Shown piece by piece: positions 51,751 to 60,987 of a DNA stretch of 64,000 bases. Within the stretch, counting starts at the first letter, position 1. Each line of letters begins with the position of its first letter. The position numbers and the translations under genes are program-made. The notes beneath the pieces are model-generated. The model ran no database searches and was not told the origin of the DNA. It saw nothing but the letters and a program-made list of their open reading frames with translations. Location of the stretch: NCBI RefSeq assembly GCF_900104355.1, contig NZ_FNIY01000001.1:496001-560000 (forward strand), given 5' to 3'. This DNA comes from Phyllobacterium sp. OV277 (GTDB taxonomy: Bacteria; Pseudomonadota; Alphaproteobacteria; Rhizobiales; Rhizobiaceae).

Positions 51751-52772
51751 GCCTTATTCTTCTTGAACGTATAGTGTGTAAGGTGGCTGTATCCCTGCCC
51801 CGGACGCAGTATCGCTTGCGGGAAGTAAGGGAAATGCGTTGAATCAGGCCAATTCTGCGTTTCAAAGCAGAAACCGGCATAATTGCCATAGGTCTGACCT
51901 GTCAGGCCAAGCGGCGGGCGCCCGCCCAGCGTATTGCCTGCATAGAGCTGCACACCCGGCTCCGTCGTCAGCACATTCAGCTCAACGCCGCTCTTTGCAC
52001 CTTTGGCTGAGGCAACCCATTGCAGGGGGTGTCGTTGGCTGGCAACGCAGAAATTGTTGTCATAGACAATCTGCTTGCCATTCTCCTCGCGCCGGATGGT
52101 CCGGTATTCGCGGAAATCATGCGTTGTTCCGGCAACGGGAATAACCCGGCCATCGGGTAGAAGATCGCTGTTGACGGAGAGATAGGCATCCGCCCCGATC
52201 TTGACCTGATGATCAAGCGCATCGGTCAGCCCGCCATCATCAAGATTGAAATAGCTGTGATGCGCCAGATTGCAGATGGTCGGCTTGTCTGTCACCGCAT
52301 CGAGACGCACCACCAGCGTGCCTTTGGATTCCAGCATATAGGTGCAGGTGATGGTAAGATTGCCGGGAAAGCCCATTTCGCCATCGCCGAGCATGATCGT
52401 CAGCGTGACATAATCAGGGCCGACAGCCACAACATTCCAGACACGTCGCCCTGCGCCATGATCACCACCGTGAATGTTATGGACACCGTGGAAATTGCGC
52501 TGGAGTTCAAAAGTCTGGCCATCGATGACAAGCTCGCCATCGCGAATCCGGTTGATCGACCGCCCCACAGTCGCCCCCATATAGGGAGAATGCGCGGGAT
52601 AATCGGCAAAATCCTGATAGCCGAGCACGAGCGGATGCTCGTGCCCCTTGAAGCGCAAATCCTGAATGACTGCGCCCCAGGTAAGGACATTGGCGGTCAG
52701 CCCGCCGCCCGAGATTGTAATGCGGTGCACTGCCTCGCCATCGGGCGTATGGCCGAAAATTTCGGTATTCAT
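51747..52772 (-). CDS. Aldose 1-epimerase
   Basis: A 341-residue mutarotase with HGGDHGAGRRVW near residue 100, NLAHHSYFNLDDGG with the catalytic His near 168, and a C-terminal FCFETQNWPDSTHFPYFPQAILRPGQGY carrying the catalytic Glu. It interconverts alpha and beta aldoses. No signal peptide is seen. Five bases separate it from the dehydrogenase gene upstream on the same strand, so both are probably in one operon. Confidence 0.92.
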   Translation of the reverse strand: MNTEIFGHTPDGEAVHRITISGGGLTANVLTWGAVIQDLRFKGHEHPLVLGYQDFADYPAHSPYMGATVGRSINRIRDGELVIDGQTFELQRNFHGVHNIHGGDHGAGRRVWNVVAVGPDYVTLTIMLGDGEMGFPGNLTITCTYMLESKGTLVVRLDAVTDKPTICNLAHHSYFNLDDGGLTDALDHQVKIGADAYLSVNSDLLPDGRVIPVAGTTHDFREYRTIRREENGKQIVYDNNFCVASQRHPLQWVASAKGAKSGVELNVLTTEPGVQLYAGNTLGGRPPLGLTGQTYGNYAGFCFETQNWPDSTHFPYFPQAILRPGQGYSHLTHYTFKKNKA

Positions 52773-52777
52773 GTTTC

Positions 52778-54235
52778 TTAGAGTCCCAGGCCGCCGACGC
52801 AGACATATTTTGTGTCGAGATAGTCTTCGATGCCCTGATGCCCGCCTTCCTTGCCAAGACCGGATTCCTTCAGGCCACCAAACGGTGCTTCCACCGTGGT
52901 GATCATGCCTTCATTCACGCCGACCATGCCATATTTCAGGCCTTCAGAAACACGGAACACGCGTCCGAGATCCTGTGTGTAGAAATAGGAGGCAAGACCG
53001 AACTGGGTGTTGTTGGCCAGATCAATGGCTTCCTGTTCGGTTTCGAACTTATAGATGGGCGCAACCGGTCCGAAAATCTCTTCCGTTGTGAACAGCATAT
53101 CAGGCGTTGCATCGCCAATTACAGTCGGCTCGAAGAAGCTACCGCCCAGCGCATGGCGCTTGCCTCCGGTGATGATCTTGCCGCCCTTCTGCTTGGCATC
53201 GGCGATAAACTCTTCCACCTTGGCAACAGCCTTCTCGTCGATCAGCGGTCCCTGCTGTGTTCCGGCATCAAGCCCATTGCCGATCTTCAGCTTTTCCGTT
53301 GCCGCGGCAAACTTTTCGACAAAGGCGTCGTAAATGCCAGACTGGACAAGGAAACGGTTGGTACACACGCAGGTCTGGCCGGAATTGCGGAATTTCGCTG
53401 CAATAGCGCCGTCGACGGCGCGGTCCAGATCCGCATCATTGAACACGATAAACGGCGCATTGCCGCCCAGTTCCATCGAAACCTTCTTCACCGTATCGGC
53501 AGCCTGTTTGATCAGAATTTTGCCGATTTCGGTCGAGCCGGTGAAGGTGATCTTGCGCACCAGCGGATTGCTGGTGATTTCGCCGCCGATTTCCGAGGCA
53601 GAGCCGGTCAGAATATTGACTACGCCCTTGGGAATACCGACTTCCTCGCACAGCGCACCCCAGACAAGACCCGAATAGGGTGTCTGTGTTGCAGGCTTGA
53701 CCACCGCCGTGCAGCCCGATGCCAGTGCCGGACCGATTTTGCGGGCGAGCATGGAGGACGGGAAATTCCATGGTGTGATCGCACCGATAACGCCGAGCGG
53801 CTCTTTCGTTACCAGAATACGGCGATCAGCCCACGGTGACGGAACCACATCGCCATAGGTGCGACGTGCTTCTTCCGCATACCAGAGGATATAGGCGGCC
53901 GACATACCGACCTCGCCCTTGGCTTCCGTCAGCGACTTGCCCTGCTCCAGCGTCAAAAGTTCCGCCAGCGCGTCCTGATTGTCAAGGATTGCATCGTGCA
54001 GCTTGCGCATCAGTTTCGAGCGCTCCAGCACCGATGTCTTGCGCCATGTCTTGAACGCTTCGGCTGCCGCCTCGATGGCGCGCTGCGTTTCGGCTTTGCC
54101 TGAATTGGGAACAGTACCGATCTTCAGACCGGTTGCAGGGTTGATGACGTCAATCGTCTTGCCGGAATCTGCGGCCACCCATTCGCCATTGATCAGATTG
54201 GCCTGTTTCATGAACTGGCTGGATTTCTGCAACAT
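52778..54235 (-). CDS. NAD(P)-dependent succinate-semialdehyde dehydrogenase family
   Basis: A 485-residue aldehyde dehydrogenase. ITPWNFPSSMLARKIGPALASGCTAVVKPA, SMELGGNAPFIVF (Glu general base) and NSGQTCVCTNRF (catalytic Cys) are all intact. It resembles GabD-type succinate semialdehyde dehydrogenase. In the context of a KDG kinase and aldose epimerase it could also be an alpha-ketoglutarate semialdehyde dehydrogenase of sugar-acid oxidation, since these enzymes are closely related. ATG 54235 follows GGGAGA. Confidence 0.88.
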   Translation of the reverse strand: MLQKSSQFMKQANLINGEWVAADSGKTIDVINPATGLKIGTVPNSGKAETQRAIEAAAEAFKTWRKTSVLERSKLMRKLHDAILDNQDALAELLTLEQGKSLTEAKGEVGMSAAYILWYAEEARRTYGDVVPSPWADRRILVTKEPLGVIGAITPWNFPSSMLARKIGPALASGCTAVVKPATQTPYSGLVWGALCEEVGIPKGVVNILTGSASEIGGEITSNPLVRKITFTGSTEIGKILIKQAADTVKKVSMELGGNAPFIVFNDADLDRAVDGAIAAKFRNSGQTCVCTNRFLVQSGIYDAFVEKFAAATEKLKIGNGLDAGTQQGPLIDEKAVAKVEEFIADAKQKGGKIITGGKRHALGGSFFEPTVIGDATPDMLFTTEEIFGPVAPIYKFETEQEAIDLANNTQFGLASYFYTQDLGRVFRVSEGLKYGMVGVNEGMITTVEAPFGGLKESGLGKEGGHQGIEDYLDTKYVCVGGLGL

Positions 54236-54389
54236 GATATTCTCCCTGAAATGCTAGGCGGAGCGTTTGGTCCACTGATTTTGTGAGTTCCGTGAGAGGA
54301 CAATCCCGCATCGCAAGATGCCATGGATGTCCTGTGGAAGCGATGCCGCCACCCTGCTCCTTTTTGGCCAAAGCTGCAACAGCGTTCGA

Positions 54390-55346
54390 TTACCCAAAAA
54401 GGTGTACAGCGACGCTCGCCCAAAACACCACTGTCACTGCGGAAAGCGCCGTTGCTATGACCATGGAATTGGACGCAAGCGCTTCGGCGGTCCTGAATTT
54501 GGTGGCAATGAGATAGGAATTAACCCCGGCAGGCAGCGCCGCCGACACCACCGCGATCTTGGCTGTGAACGGCGTAAGACCGATGAGGAGCGCGACTGCC
54601 AGCACGATTGCAGGCATGACAAACAGTTTTATACCCGCAATGACAAGCGAAGGGGCAAGCTGCCCTGACGTGCCGAATTTCTTCAAGCCCATTCCCATGG
54701 CAAACAGGGCCACCGGCCCCGCCACACTCCCCAGCAACTGGACGAGGGAATCGACAACAACAGGCAATTGCAGCCCCGTAAAGCGCCACAGCCATCCAGC
54801 GAGAATACCGAGGACGAAAGGATTGCGCAGGAGGCTTTTGAAAAACGAGGCGACAACTGTGCCAAGCCGGGTCTCACCCTCAAACACACCATCACGGCGC
54901 AGGGCAATCTCATGCAGGGTGATCGAAGCGGCCATGACACTTGGCATATGAACAGCGACAATCAGCGACAGGATGGCAAACCCGTCCTGACCATAAACGC
55001 TTAACATCAGTGGCATGCCCAGAAACACGAGATTGGAAAACGCGCCGGAAACACCTGCGACCACCCCTGCTCGATTATCCCGCTTGAAGATTACTTTGAT
55101 TGCAAGATCAGAAAGAGCCCAGGCCAACGCCAAGCCGGTGAAATAAGCAATCCACAGTCCCCAAGGTGCCGTGCCGTGAAAATCTGCCGTCACCATGGTG
55201 CGGAACAGCAAAAGCGGTGCGGCGATCATGAAAACAAACTCGGAAAGTCCGTCGCCCACCCGCTCGTCAAGCAGCTTGAAATGCGCTGCGGCATACGCAA
55301 CGCCTATCACTCCAAAAACCACGATGATTGTTTGAACGAGACCCAT
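54390..55346 (-). CDS. AEC family transporter (auxin efflux carrier-like)
   Basis: A 318-residue protein with about ten hydrophobic helices arranged as two inverted halves; GAFSNLVFLGMPLMLSVYG and AALPAGVNSYLIATKF are family motifs. AEC proteins export or import malonate, malate or other organic acids. ATG 55346 follows GGGAAG; an upstream extension of 14 codons is rejected. The gene is alone; 154 bases with no feature lie between it and the dehydrogenase gene. Confidence 0.87.
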   Translation of the reverse strand: MGLVQTIIVVFGVIGVAYAAAHFKLLDERVGDGLSEFVFMIAAPLLLFRTMVTADFHGTAPWGLWIAYFTGLALAWALSDLAIKVIFKRDNRAGVVAGVSGAFSNLVFLGMPLMLSVYGQDGFAILSLIVAVHMPSVMAASITLHEIALRRDGVFEGETRLGTVVASFFKSLLRNPFVLGILAGWLWRFTGLQLPVVVDSLVQLLGSVAGPVALFAMGMGLKKFGTSGQLAPSLVIAGIKLFVMPAIVLAVALLIGLTPFTAKIAVVSAALPAGVNSYLIATKFRTAEALASNSMVIATALSAVTVVFWASVAVHLFG

Positions 55347-55448
55347 TACTTCCCGCAATAAGCCCGCCGCAGCAACCGTGCAAGGCAATCACAGTTTTTC
55401 ACTTTATTTTTCTTCGCCAAACCACCATCTCCACGCTAAGGAGAATGA

Positions 55449-56036
55449 ATGTTAAAGCCTTTGCGACTTTTTACCTTTTTGACCCTGACGCTTGCATCAA
55501 GCGTTTCCCTTTATATTCCTACTGCATTCGCCACCGACGCCGCCTGGGCAAGACTGGCACGCGGCGGCTATACGGTTCTTCTGCAGGGCGCTGATTCTTC
55601 GGGAACCTTAAGTCCTTCCACAGATAATTCCGCTGACTGCACACAAATACGCACGCTTTCGGATCGCGGCCATCAACTGGCGCAAAAGCTCGGCGCGCGC
55701 TTTGCCGCAAAAGCCGTGCGAATCGATAAGGTGCTGACCAGTCCCGTCTGCAATGCACAGGAAACCGCGCGGCTGGCATTTGGCTCGGCACCGGTGGAGA
55801 TCGTAAGTGCTCTTGGACCTTTGGCCGAAGACGAAACCGCGCAAAAATCGCAGATTGATCAAATTCGCGACCTGATTGCCGAATTCAAAAGCTCCGGCAA
55901 TCTGGTAATGATGACTGACCGTGCCAATATAACAGCACTGACCGGCATCACCCCGCGCCCAACCGAAGCGGTGGTGGTCTCGCCTCCAGAAGCTGGGGAA
56001 ACGGTTCATATTGCAGGCAGGATTATTTTCGACTGA
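55449..56036 (+). CDS. Secreted histidine-phosphatase-like protein lacking catalytic residues
   Basis: A 195-residue protein with signal peptide (RLFTFLTLTLASSVSLYIPTAFATD). The fold-defining DC..........LSDRGHQLAQKLGARF and VLTSPVCNAQETARLAFG segments place it in the histidine phosphatase superfamily. The catalytic RHG is replaced by QGA (residues 46-48), the CR..ET arginine by Asn (CNAQET, 101-106), and the second His by TDRANITALTG. It is probably a pseudo-enzyme with a binding or regulatory role in the periplasm. It precedes acpXL by 129 bases on the same strand. Confidence 0.82.
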   Translation: MLKPLRLFTFLTLTLASSVSLYIPTAFATDAAWARLARGGYTVLLQGADSSGTLSPSTDNSADCTQIRTLSDRGHQLAQKLGARFAAKAVRIDKVLTSPVCNAQETARLAFGSAPVEIVSALGPLAEDETAQKSQIDQIRDLIAEFKSSGNLVMMTDRANITALTGITPRPTEAVVVSPPEAGETVHIAGRIIFD

Positions 56037-56165
56037 CGACGGAATATGCTGGAGTAACAATGGATAGGGTATTTCGGTCTTTCCCTTAGCCATGAAAAAC
56101 GCTAGATACCGCCTCATGAGACATCAGTGCCTTTACGGAGGCACCGGAAGCAAAAGGAAACTGAA

Positions 56166-56447
56166 TTGACCTCAACATTTGACAAGGTCGCCGATATCAT
56201 CGCTGAAACCAGCGAAATCGACCGCGATTCCATCACGCCGGAAAGCCACACGATCGACGATCTCGGCATCGATAGCCTTGACTTCCTCGACATCGTTTTC
56301 GCGATCGACAAGGCCTTCGGTATCAAGATCCCGCTCGAGCAGTGGACGCAGGAAGTCAATGACGGCAAGGCTCCGACCGAAGAATACTTCGTTCTGAAGA
56401 ACCTGTGCGCCAAGATCGACGAACTCGTCGCGGCCAAAAAAGCCTGA
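56166..56447 (+). CDS. acpXL: Acyl carrier protein AcpXL
   Basis: A 93-residue specialised acyl carrier protein with the phosphopantetheine site [18 protein letters not shown] (Ser near residue 37) and the AcpXL-specific tail [23 protein letters not shown]. It carries the 27-hydroxyoctacosanoate-type very-long-chain fatty acid for lipid A. The start is TTG 56166 because the family N-terminus is [14 protein letters not shown] and AAAAGGAAA lies just upstream; the frame is open to 56127 without supporting signals. It is the first gene of the XL operon. Confidence 0.94.
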   Translation: MTSTFDKVADIIAETSEIDRDSITPESHTIDDLGIDSLDFLDIVFAIDKAFGIKIPLEQWTQEVNDGKAPTEEYFVLKNLCAKIDELVAAKKA

Positions 56448-56519
56448 TTTCCGGATGCAACGTCTGGACTGATCATCTTCACCTAACCGGGTGCACCGTA
56501 TGAAAGGTGCTGCGAGAAA

Positions 56520-57704
56520 ATGCAGAACAACACCGTCGTTATCACTGGTATCGGACTGATTTCATCCCTGGGTGAAGGCGCTGATGCCCATTGGCAAGCG
56601 CTGAACAGCGGGGCCGATCCCCGCATCGATAGTGAGACGTTCAAGCCCTATACGGTTCATCCGCTCGGTGAAGTCGACTGGAACAACCAGATTCCGAAGC
56701 GCGGCGATCAGCGGCAGATGGAGACCTGGCAGCGCCTGGGTACCTATGCTGCCGGTCTCGCGCTGCAGGATGCGGGGATCAAGGACGATGAAGCGCTTTG
56801 CACGACCATGGATATGGTGGTTGCTGCCGGTGGCGGCGAGCGTGATGTCACTGTTGACACGCAAATCCTCGCCGAAGCGCGCGTGCGCAATGATCTCGGC
56901 ACAATGCTCAATGAGAAGCTGACAACGGAACTGCGCCCGACCCTGTTTCTGGCACAATTGTCCAACCTTCTGGCGGGCAATATCTCGATCGTCCACAAGG
57001 TCACCGGCTCGTCGCGTACATTCATGGGCGAAGAGGGTGCAGGTATTTCCGCGCTTGATACAGCCGCAGCGCGCATCCGCTCCGGTCAGAGCACCCATGC
57101 GCTCGTCGGCGGCTCCTATAATTCCGAACACCCTGACATGCTGCTCGGCTACGAGCTGAACGGCATGCTAAAATCCGATGGCTGGGCACCACTCTGGCAG
57201 CGTGAAGGCACGGCAGGCGGCGGTGTTGTCACCGGCTCCGGCGGCGCTTTCCTCGTGCTTGAGAGTGCTGACCATGCGGCCAAGCGTGGTGCCCGCGTCT
57301 ATGCGGCAATTGACGGTATCTACAGCGCGCAGATTCGCCGCAAGCGCGAAGACCTGCAGGAAACCATTGCGAAACTGGTTGCTGCCGCAAGTGCAGACAA
57401 GCCAGCTGGCTTGATTGTTTCTGGCGCAACTGGTGCACAGGGCGTTACTGCAACGGAAAAAGCCGCGCTTGATGTGTTCGCTTCCGCCGCTGTTCGCGGC
57501 GTTGCGGGTAAGATCGGCCATCTGCGTGAAGCACAGTTTCCGCTGGCTGTCGGTCTGGCTGCGCTCAGCCTGTTCCATGGAACAGCATTCCCGCCTATCG
57601 ATGCGAAGAATGAAAAGGCCGCTTCCGGCAGCCTTGATACGGCACTGGCGACCGCAATCGGCGCAACCCGGGGCGAAGGCGTCGCTCGCCTCGTCAAAGT
57701 TTGA
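56520..57704 (+). CDS. fabF2XL: Beta-ketoacyl-ACP synthase-like FabF2XL, no catalytic cysteine
   Basis: A 394-residue thiolase-fold protein of the ketosynthase family, the first of two KS genes in the operon. Where an active KS has TACASG, this protein has VTGSSRTFMGEEGAG (residues 161-175) with no Cys, and the first catalytic His motif AHGTSTP is replaced by SGATGAQG (301-308); the second His is kept in KIGHLREA. It is thus probably an inactive partner that forms a heterodimer with FabF1XL, like the chain-length factor of type II polyketide systems. It is 72 bases after acpXL and followed by fabF1XL after 11 bases. Confidence 0.88.
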   Translation: MQNNTVVITGIGLISSLGEGADAHWQALNSGADPRIDSETFKPYTVHPLGEVDWNNQIPKRGDQRQMETWQRLGTYAAGLALQDAGIKDDEALCTTMDMVVAAGGGERDVTVDTQILAEARVRNDLGTMLNEKLTTELRPTLFLAQLSNLLAGNISIVHKVTGSSRTFMGEEGAGISALDTAAARIRSGQSTHALVGGSYNSEHPDMLLGYELNGMLKSDGWAPLWQREGTAGGGVVTGSGGAFLVLESADHAAKRGARVYAAIDGIYSAQIRRKREDLQETIAKLVAAASADKPAGLIVSGATGAQGVTATEKAALDVFASAAVRGVAGKIGHLREAQFPLAVGLAALSLFHGTAFPPIDAKNEKAASGSLDTALATAIGATRGEGVARLVKV

Positions 57705-57715
57705 GAGATTGGCAC

Positions 57716-58993
57716 ATGTCAAAATACACTGACCATCTTGGCCGTCCCCTCGTTGCCGTCACTGGTCTTGGCGTTGTCTCCTCGCTCGGACAGGGCAAGA
57801 AGGACAATTGGGCCGCGCTGACTTCAGGCACCTCTGGCATCCACACCATCACGCGCTTTGCGCTTGATAATCTGCGCACGCAGATCGCCGGAACCGTTGA
57901 TTTCCTCAAGGAGAGCAATGAAGGTGCTTCGGCCCTCTCTGAAAAGCTGGCATCGCTCGCCGCCGAGGAAGCCATTGCGCAGGCCGGTTTCGACACGGAG
58001 AATTTTGGCGGACCACTGTTTCTCGCCGCTCCCCCCGTCGAACTTGAATGGCGCAACCGCTTTGCGCTCGATGCTCTGGTAAAGAGCGAGGGCGAACCGG
58101 GCTACGACCTGCTTCTCGCGGCCTGCCGCCGTGGCACGCAGGAAGCCATGTTCCACACCACCGAATTTGGCTATATTGCCGAGCGCCTTGCCGACACGTT
58201 CGGCACACGCGGCCTGCCGATCACGCTTTCCACCGCCTGTGCATCCGGCGCCACGGCTATTCAACTTGGCGTTGAGGCCATCCGGCGCGGCGAAAGCGAC
58301 AAGGTTCTGTCCATCGGCACCGATGGTTCCGTTTCGGCCGAAGCGCTCGTGCGCTTCTCACTGCTCTCTGCCCTTTCCACCCAGAATAACCCTGCCCACA
58401 AGGCGGCAAAGCCTTTTTCCAAGGACCGCGATGGTTTTGTCATGGCGGAAGGCTCCGGCGCGCTTGTGATGGAATCGCTGGAATCAGCAGTCGCACGCGG
58501 TGCAAAAATTCTCGGCATCATGCATGGCTGCGGCGAAAAGGCTGATGATTTCCATCGCACCCGGTCAAAGCCAGACGGCTCGCCCGCCATTGGCGCAGTG
58601 CGTGCAGCGCTTGACGATGCGGGTATCAAGGAAGATGCGATTGATTACATCAACGCGCATGGCACCTCGACACCCGAGAACGACAAGATGGAGTATCTCG
58701 CGCTCTCGACCGTGTTTGGCGAGCGTATTGCATCGCTGCCAGTCTCATCCAACAAATCGATGATCGGGCATACGCTGACTGCTGCTGGTGCGATTGAAGC
58801 CGTATTCTCCATGCTCACCATCGAGACCGGAACACTTCCGCCGACGATCAATTATGACAATCCGGACCCGGCAATCATCCTCGATGTTGTGCCGAACGTG
58901 AAGCGTGAAGCGAGCGTTTCATCGGTGCTCTCAAGCTCATTTGGCTTCGGTGGACAAAATACGTGTCTTGTCATGACGGCAGAACCGCACTAA
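57716..58993 (+). CDS. fabF1XL: Beta-ketoacyl-ACP synthase FabF1XL
   Basis: A 425-residue active ketosynthase: STACASG (Cys175), INAHGTSTP (His315), NKSMIGHTLTAAG (Lys347 and His352), and terminal SSSFGFGGQNTCLV. It elongates acyl chains on AcpXL towards the C28 hydroxy acid of lipid A. ATG 57716 gives the normal family N-terminus; a GTG at 57701 overlaps the previous stop and is less likely. With the Cys-less FabF2XL just upstream it probably forms a KS heterodimer. Confidence 0.92.
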   Translation: MSKYTDHLGRPLVAVTGLGVVSSLGQGKKDNWAALTSGTSGIHTITRFALDNLRTQIAGTVDFLKESNEGASALSEKLASLAAEEAIAQAGFDTENFGGPLFLAAPPVELEWRNRFALDALVKSEGEPGYDLLLAACRRGTQEAMFHTTEFGYIAERLADTFGTRGLPITLSTACASGATAIQLGVEAIRRGESDKVLSIGTDGSVSAEALVRFSLLSALSTQNNPAHKAAKPFSKDRDGFVMAEGSGALVMESLESAVARGAKILGIMHGCGEKADDFHRTRSKPDGSPAIGAVRAALDDAGIKEDAIDYINAHGTSTPENDKMEYLALSTVFGERIASLPVSSNKSMIGHTLTAAGAIEAVFSMLTIETGTLPPTINYDNPDPAIILDVVPNVKREASVSSVLSSSFGFGGQNTCLVMTAEPH

Positions 58994-59018
58994 TCCCTCT
59001 CCGAAAAGGAAAACGGAT

Positions 59019-60047
59019 ATGCGCGCATTACAGCTGATTGAAGACCGCAAGCTCGAGATTGTCGATGTTGCTCCCCCGCCCCCACCCGGTCCCGGTGAAG
59101 TAACCGTCAATATCAAGGCTGTCGCGCTCAATCATATCGATGTCTGGGGCTGGCGCGGTATGGCGTTTGCCAAGCGCAAGCTACCGCTAACCATCGGCGC
59201 GGAAGCATCCGGCGTGGTTGACGCAATCGGTCCCGGCGTTTCCAACCTTCTGCCCGGTCAGCTTGTGTCGATCTATGGCGCGCAGACCTGTGGTCTCTGC
59301 CGTCCCTGCCGCGAAGGCCGCGATAATTTATGCGAGCATGTTTCCGGCGTTTATGGCTTCCATCTCGATGGTTTTGCGCAGGAGAAGGTCAATCTCAAGG
59401 CACGCCTGCTCGTTCCTGCGCCTCCCGGCGTTGATGAAATCGGCGCTGCTGTTGCGCCCGTTACCTTCGGAACTGTCGAGCACATGCTGTTCGATAATGC
59501 CAAGCTTGAGCCGGGTGAAACTATCCTCGTGCACGCAGGCGGTTCGGGTATTGGTTCCGCAGCAATCCAGCTTGCCAAGAAGATCGGTTGCACCGTCATC
59601 ACCACTGTGGGTTCCGATGCAAAGATCGAAAAGGCCAACGCGCTCGGTGCCGATCACGTCATCAATTATCGCGAAGACCGATTTGAAGGTGTTGTGCGCA
59701 AGCTGACCAAGAAGAAGGGCGTTGATGTGGTATTCGAGCATGTTGGCGCGGATACATGGGCCGGTTCCATGCTGTCGTTGCGGCGCGGTGGACGGCTCGT
59801 CACCTGCGGTTCAACCTCGGGCGTTTCCACCAGCATGAACCTGATGATGTTGTTCCAGCAGCAGTTGAAACTGCTCGGCTCCTTCGGTTGCCGCATGGAA
59901 AACATGGCCGATGCCATGCAGAAAATGGCGCGCGGTCTGGTTCATCCGGTCATAGATACGGAAGTCGGCTTTGACGACATCGATACGGCGCTGAAGCGCA
60001 TGGAAGGCCGGGACGTCTTCGGCAAGATTATCCTGCGCGTCAACTGA
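59019..60047 (+). CDS. Zinc-binding alcohol dehydrogenase family protein AdhXL
   Basis: A 342-residue MDR-superfamily protein. The structural zinc loop CGLCRPCREGRDNLC is intact near residue 93, and VHAGGSGIGSAAIQLAKKIG is the nucleotide motif. The catalytic-zinc positions are not preserved: the usual Cys is replaced in VALNHIDVW and GHE by GAE, so it probably acts without catalytic zinc, as quinone oxidoreductases and enoyl reductases do. It could be the enoyl-ACP reductase of the very-long-chain pathway. It lies 25 bases after fabF1XL. Confidence 0.87.
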   Translation: MRALQLIEDRKLEIVDVAPPPPPGPGEVTVNIKAVALNHIDVWGWRGMAFAKRKLPLTIGAEASGVVDAIGPGVSNLLPGQLVSIYGAQTCGLCRPCREGRDNLCEHVSGVYGFHLDGFAQEKVNLKARLLVPAPPGVDEIGAAVAPVTFGTVEHMLFDNAKLEPGETILVHAGGSGIGSAAIQLAKKIGCTVITTVGSDAKIEKANALGADHVINYREDRFEGVVRKLTKKKGVDVVFEHVGADTWAGSMLSLRRGGRLVTCGSTSGVSTSMNLMMLFQQQLKLLGSFGCRMENMADAMQKMARGLVHPVIDTEVGFDDIDTALKRMEGRDVFGKIILRVN

Positions 60048-60054
60048 GCCGAGC

Positions 60055-60987
60055 ATGAACCTCAAATTTAAACTTGCTCTGTTCCGCTGGAGCCAGAAGT
60101 TGAAGGTTTTCAACTACTGGCTATCGGCTCATGTCATTTTCGGCATATTACGCGTCCTCCGGTTGCTACCGGCGGAAGCCGCGACCAATTTCATCGACGC
60201 TGCGGCACGTAAAATCGGACCGCTGATGGGGCGTCACCGGGTGGCGATGATCAATCTACGCAAAGCCTATCCGGAAAAACCGGAGGAGGAATTGCAGCTG
60301 ATCGCCCGCGATATGTGGGGCAGCATGGCGCGCCTTACCGCCGAATATGTCTTTCTCGACGCGATTTTCGACTATGATCCGCACAGCGAGACGCCGGGGC
60401 TGATTGAGGTCCAGGGCCGCGAAATATTCGAGCGCATCCGCGACGAGAGCGACCGCCCGCATATTTTCTTCACCGCTCATACGGGCAATTTCGAACTCTT
60501 GCCAATTTGTGCCGCCACGTTTGATCTGAATGTCACAGCGCTGTTCCGCCCGCCGAACAATCCCTATGTTGCCAAGAAAATACTTGGCGCACGCCGCACC
60601 AATATGGGCCACCTTGTTCCTTCAAAAGCCGGTGCCGCATGGTCGCTTGCCAGCGTTTTGAACACCAATGGCAATGTCGGCATGCTGGTTGACCAGAAAT
60701 TCCATCGCGGCCTGCCCTCGACCTTTTTTGACCGCCCATGCAAGACCAACCCGCTGCTGGCAAAGCTCGCCCGTCAATATGATTGCGATGTCTATCCCGC
60801 ACGCTGCGTCCGCCTGCCCGGTGGCCGGTTCAGGCTGGAGTTGGAAGAAAAGATGGAATTGCCACGCGATGAAACCGGCGCCGTCGATATTGCCCGCACA
60901 GTCCAACTGGTCAATGACAAGGTGGAAAGCTGGGTGCGCGAATATCCCGGCCAGTGGATGTGGTTTCATAAGCGCTGGAACGCCTGA
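60055..60987 (+). CDS. lpxXL: Lipid A very-long-chain fatty acid acyltransferase LpxXL
   Basis: A 310-residue LpxL/HtrB-family acyltransferase with the catalytic HX4E motif in FTAHTGNFELLPI (near residue 141), and N-terminal hydrophobic segment for membrane association. LpxXL transfers the C28 hydroxy fatty acid from AcpXL to lipid A. It is the last gene of the operon, 7 bases after adhXL, and stops next to the convergent DmsC-like gene. Confidence 0.93.
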   Translation: MNLKFKLALFRWSQKLKVFNYWLSAHVIFGILRVLRLLPAEAATNFIDAAARKIGPLMGRHRVAMINLRKAYPEKPEEELQLIARDMWGSMARLTAEYVFLDAIFDYDPHSETPGLIEVQGREIFERIRDESDRPHIFFTAHTGNFELLPICAATFDLNVTALFRPPNNPYVAKKILGARRTNMGHLVPSKAGAAWSLASVLNTNGNVGMLVDQKFHRGLPSTFFDRPCKTNPLLAKLARQYDCDVYPARCVRLPGGRFRLELEEKMELPRDETGAVDIARTVQLVNDKVESWVREYPGQWMWFHKRWNA

